From contig SVCQ01000004.1 of assembly GCA_015058275.1 (NCBI GenBank), forward strand, positions 38,242-102,241: a stretch of 64,000 nucleotides of DNA, written 5' to 3'. Position 1 is the stretch's first letter, and every line of letters begins with the position of its first letter. Of the stretch, positions 63,924 through 64,000 are shown one piece after another. Source of the stretch: Clostridiales bacterium. Lineage in GTDB: Bacteria; Bacillota; Clostridia; Peptostreptococcales; Anaerovoracaceae. The position numbers and the translations under genes are program-made. The notes beneath the pieces were generated by a model. The model made no database searches and was not told where the DNA came from. It was given only the letters and a program-made list of their open reading frames with translations.

Positions 63924-64000
63924 TGAGGTGACCCCAAAAAGTTAGACTTTTGCTCCGGCGATTTCTCGCCGGAGTTTTTCTATGCAGCGAACATCTCGTT
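63924..64000 (-). mobile_element. Probable end of an IS3-family (IS150-like) insertion sequence, cut by window edge
   Basis: TGAGGTGACCCCAAAAAGTT at 63924 looks like the terminal inverted repeat of IS150-type IS3 elements, which often read TG...TGACCCC...AAAGTT. On the minus strand the window edge begins with codons NEMFAA and a stop at 63980-63982, as in the C-terminus of IS3 OrfB transposases (EYR-NEMFAA-like). A hairpin terminator (CTCCGGCGA-TTTC-TCGCCGGAG, 63953-63979) sits between. Only the end is visible. Confidence 0.5.

Noticed and set aside
1-64000. CRISPR array, prophage or toxin-antitoxin module
   Set aside because: Looked for regular spaced repeats, phage genes and small paired ORFs; none seen.

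Overview
The window is a contiguous piece of a bacterial chromosome, most likely from a strictly anaerobic, amino-acid-fermenting Bacillota (Clostridia). I would guess an Anaerovoracaceae/Family XIII-like lineage, but this is inference. The reasons are: sodium-pumping decarboxylase genes, butyrate kinase, a SelD whose active site is encoded by an in-frame TGA, many Firmicutes-style AGGAGG ribosome binding sites, sigma-A promoters with 17-bp spacers, compact hairpin plus T-tract terminators, and large exported proteins with basic fibronectin-like C-termini. Base composition looks moderately GC (not counted), and the codon bias makes many long antisense shadow ORFs.

Layout. 1-3749: chaperone and protease block (dnaK tail, dnaJ, lon). 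4044-8725: a PLP-dependent desulfhydrase-like enzyme, a GH25 lysozyme, exonuclease III and a 5'-nucleotidase lipoprotein. 8731-13752: rpsT with its own promoter and terminator, lepA, hemW (which seems to start at a non-canonical ATC) and glpK. 13777-15547: an amidohydrolase, a small unknown protein and a lone tRNA-Glu(CTC). 15650-25047: a long co-directional run encoding biotin-dependent sodium-pump decarboxylase subunits, then an Asp/Glu racemase-like protein, asparaginase, an APC permease with regulatory C-terminal domains and a YitT-type membrane protein. This reads as import of Asn/Asp and conversion through oxaloacetate into a sodium gradient.

25079-49248 is the accessory and surface region: a lytic transglycosylase, an SDR enzyme, a 2132-residue repeat protein, PutP, a putative cysteine peptidase with two Ig-like repeats, then a tightly spaced lipase-like / GH3 / MMPL / heptad-repeat cluster, a leucine-rich-repeat membrane protein and a beta-helix-like lipoprotein. 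Two of the surface genes share an identical 16-bp promoter-proximal element, and the same two share a C-terminal module. 49326-55783 holds a DUF1015 protein, an aminotransferase, butyrate kinase, a uracil/xanthine permease and an EamA transporter. 55838-57052 is selD read through TGA. 57081-63842 is the aspartate-family pathway: thrC with an ACT-domain protein and a LysR regulator on the minus strand, divergent from hom-lysC-asd. hom is preceded by a long, highly structured leader with two mutually exclusive pairings. The last ~75 bases look like one end of an IS3-family insertion sequence.

The strongest candidates for new biology are the structured hom leader, the lipase/GH3/MMPL/heptad-repeat cluster, the decarboxylase locus that combines two kinds of carboxyltransferase, and the non-canonical hemW start.
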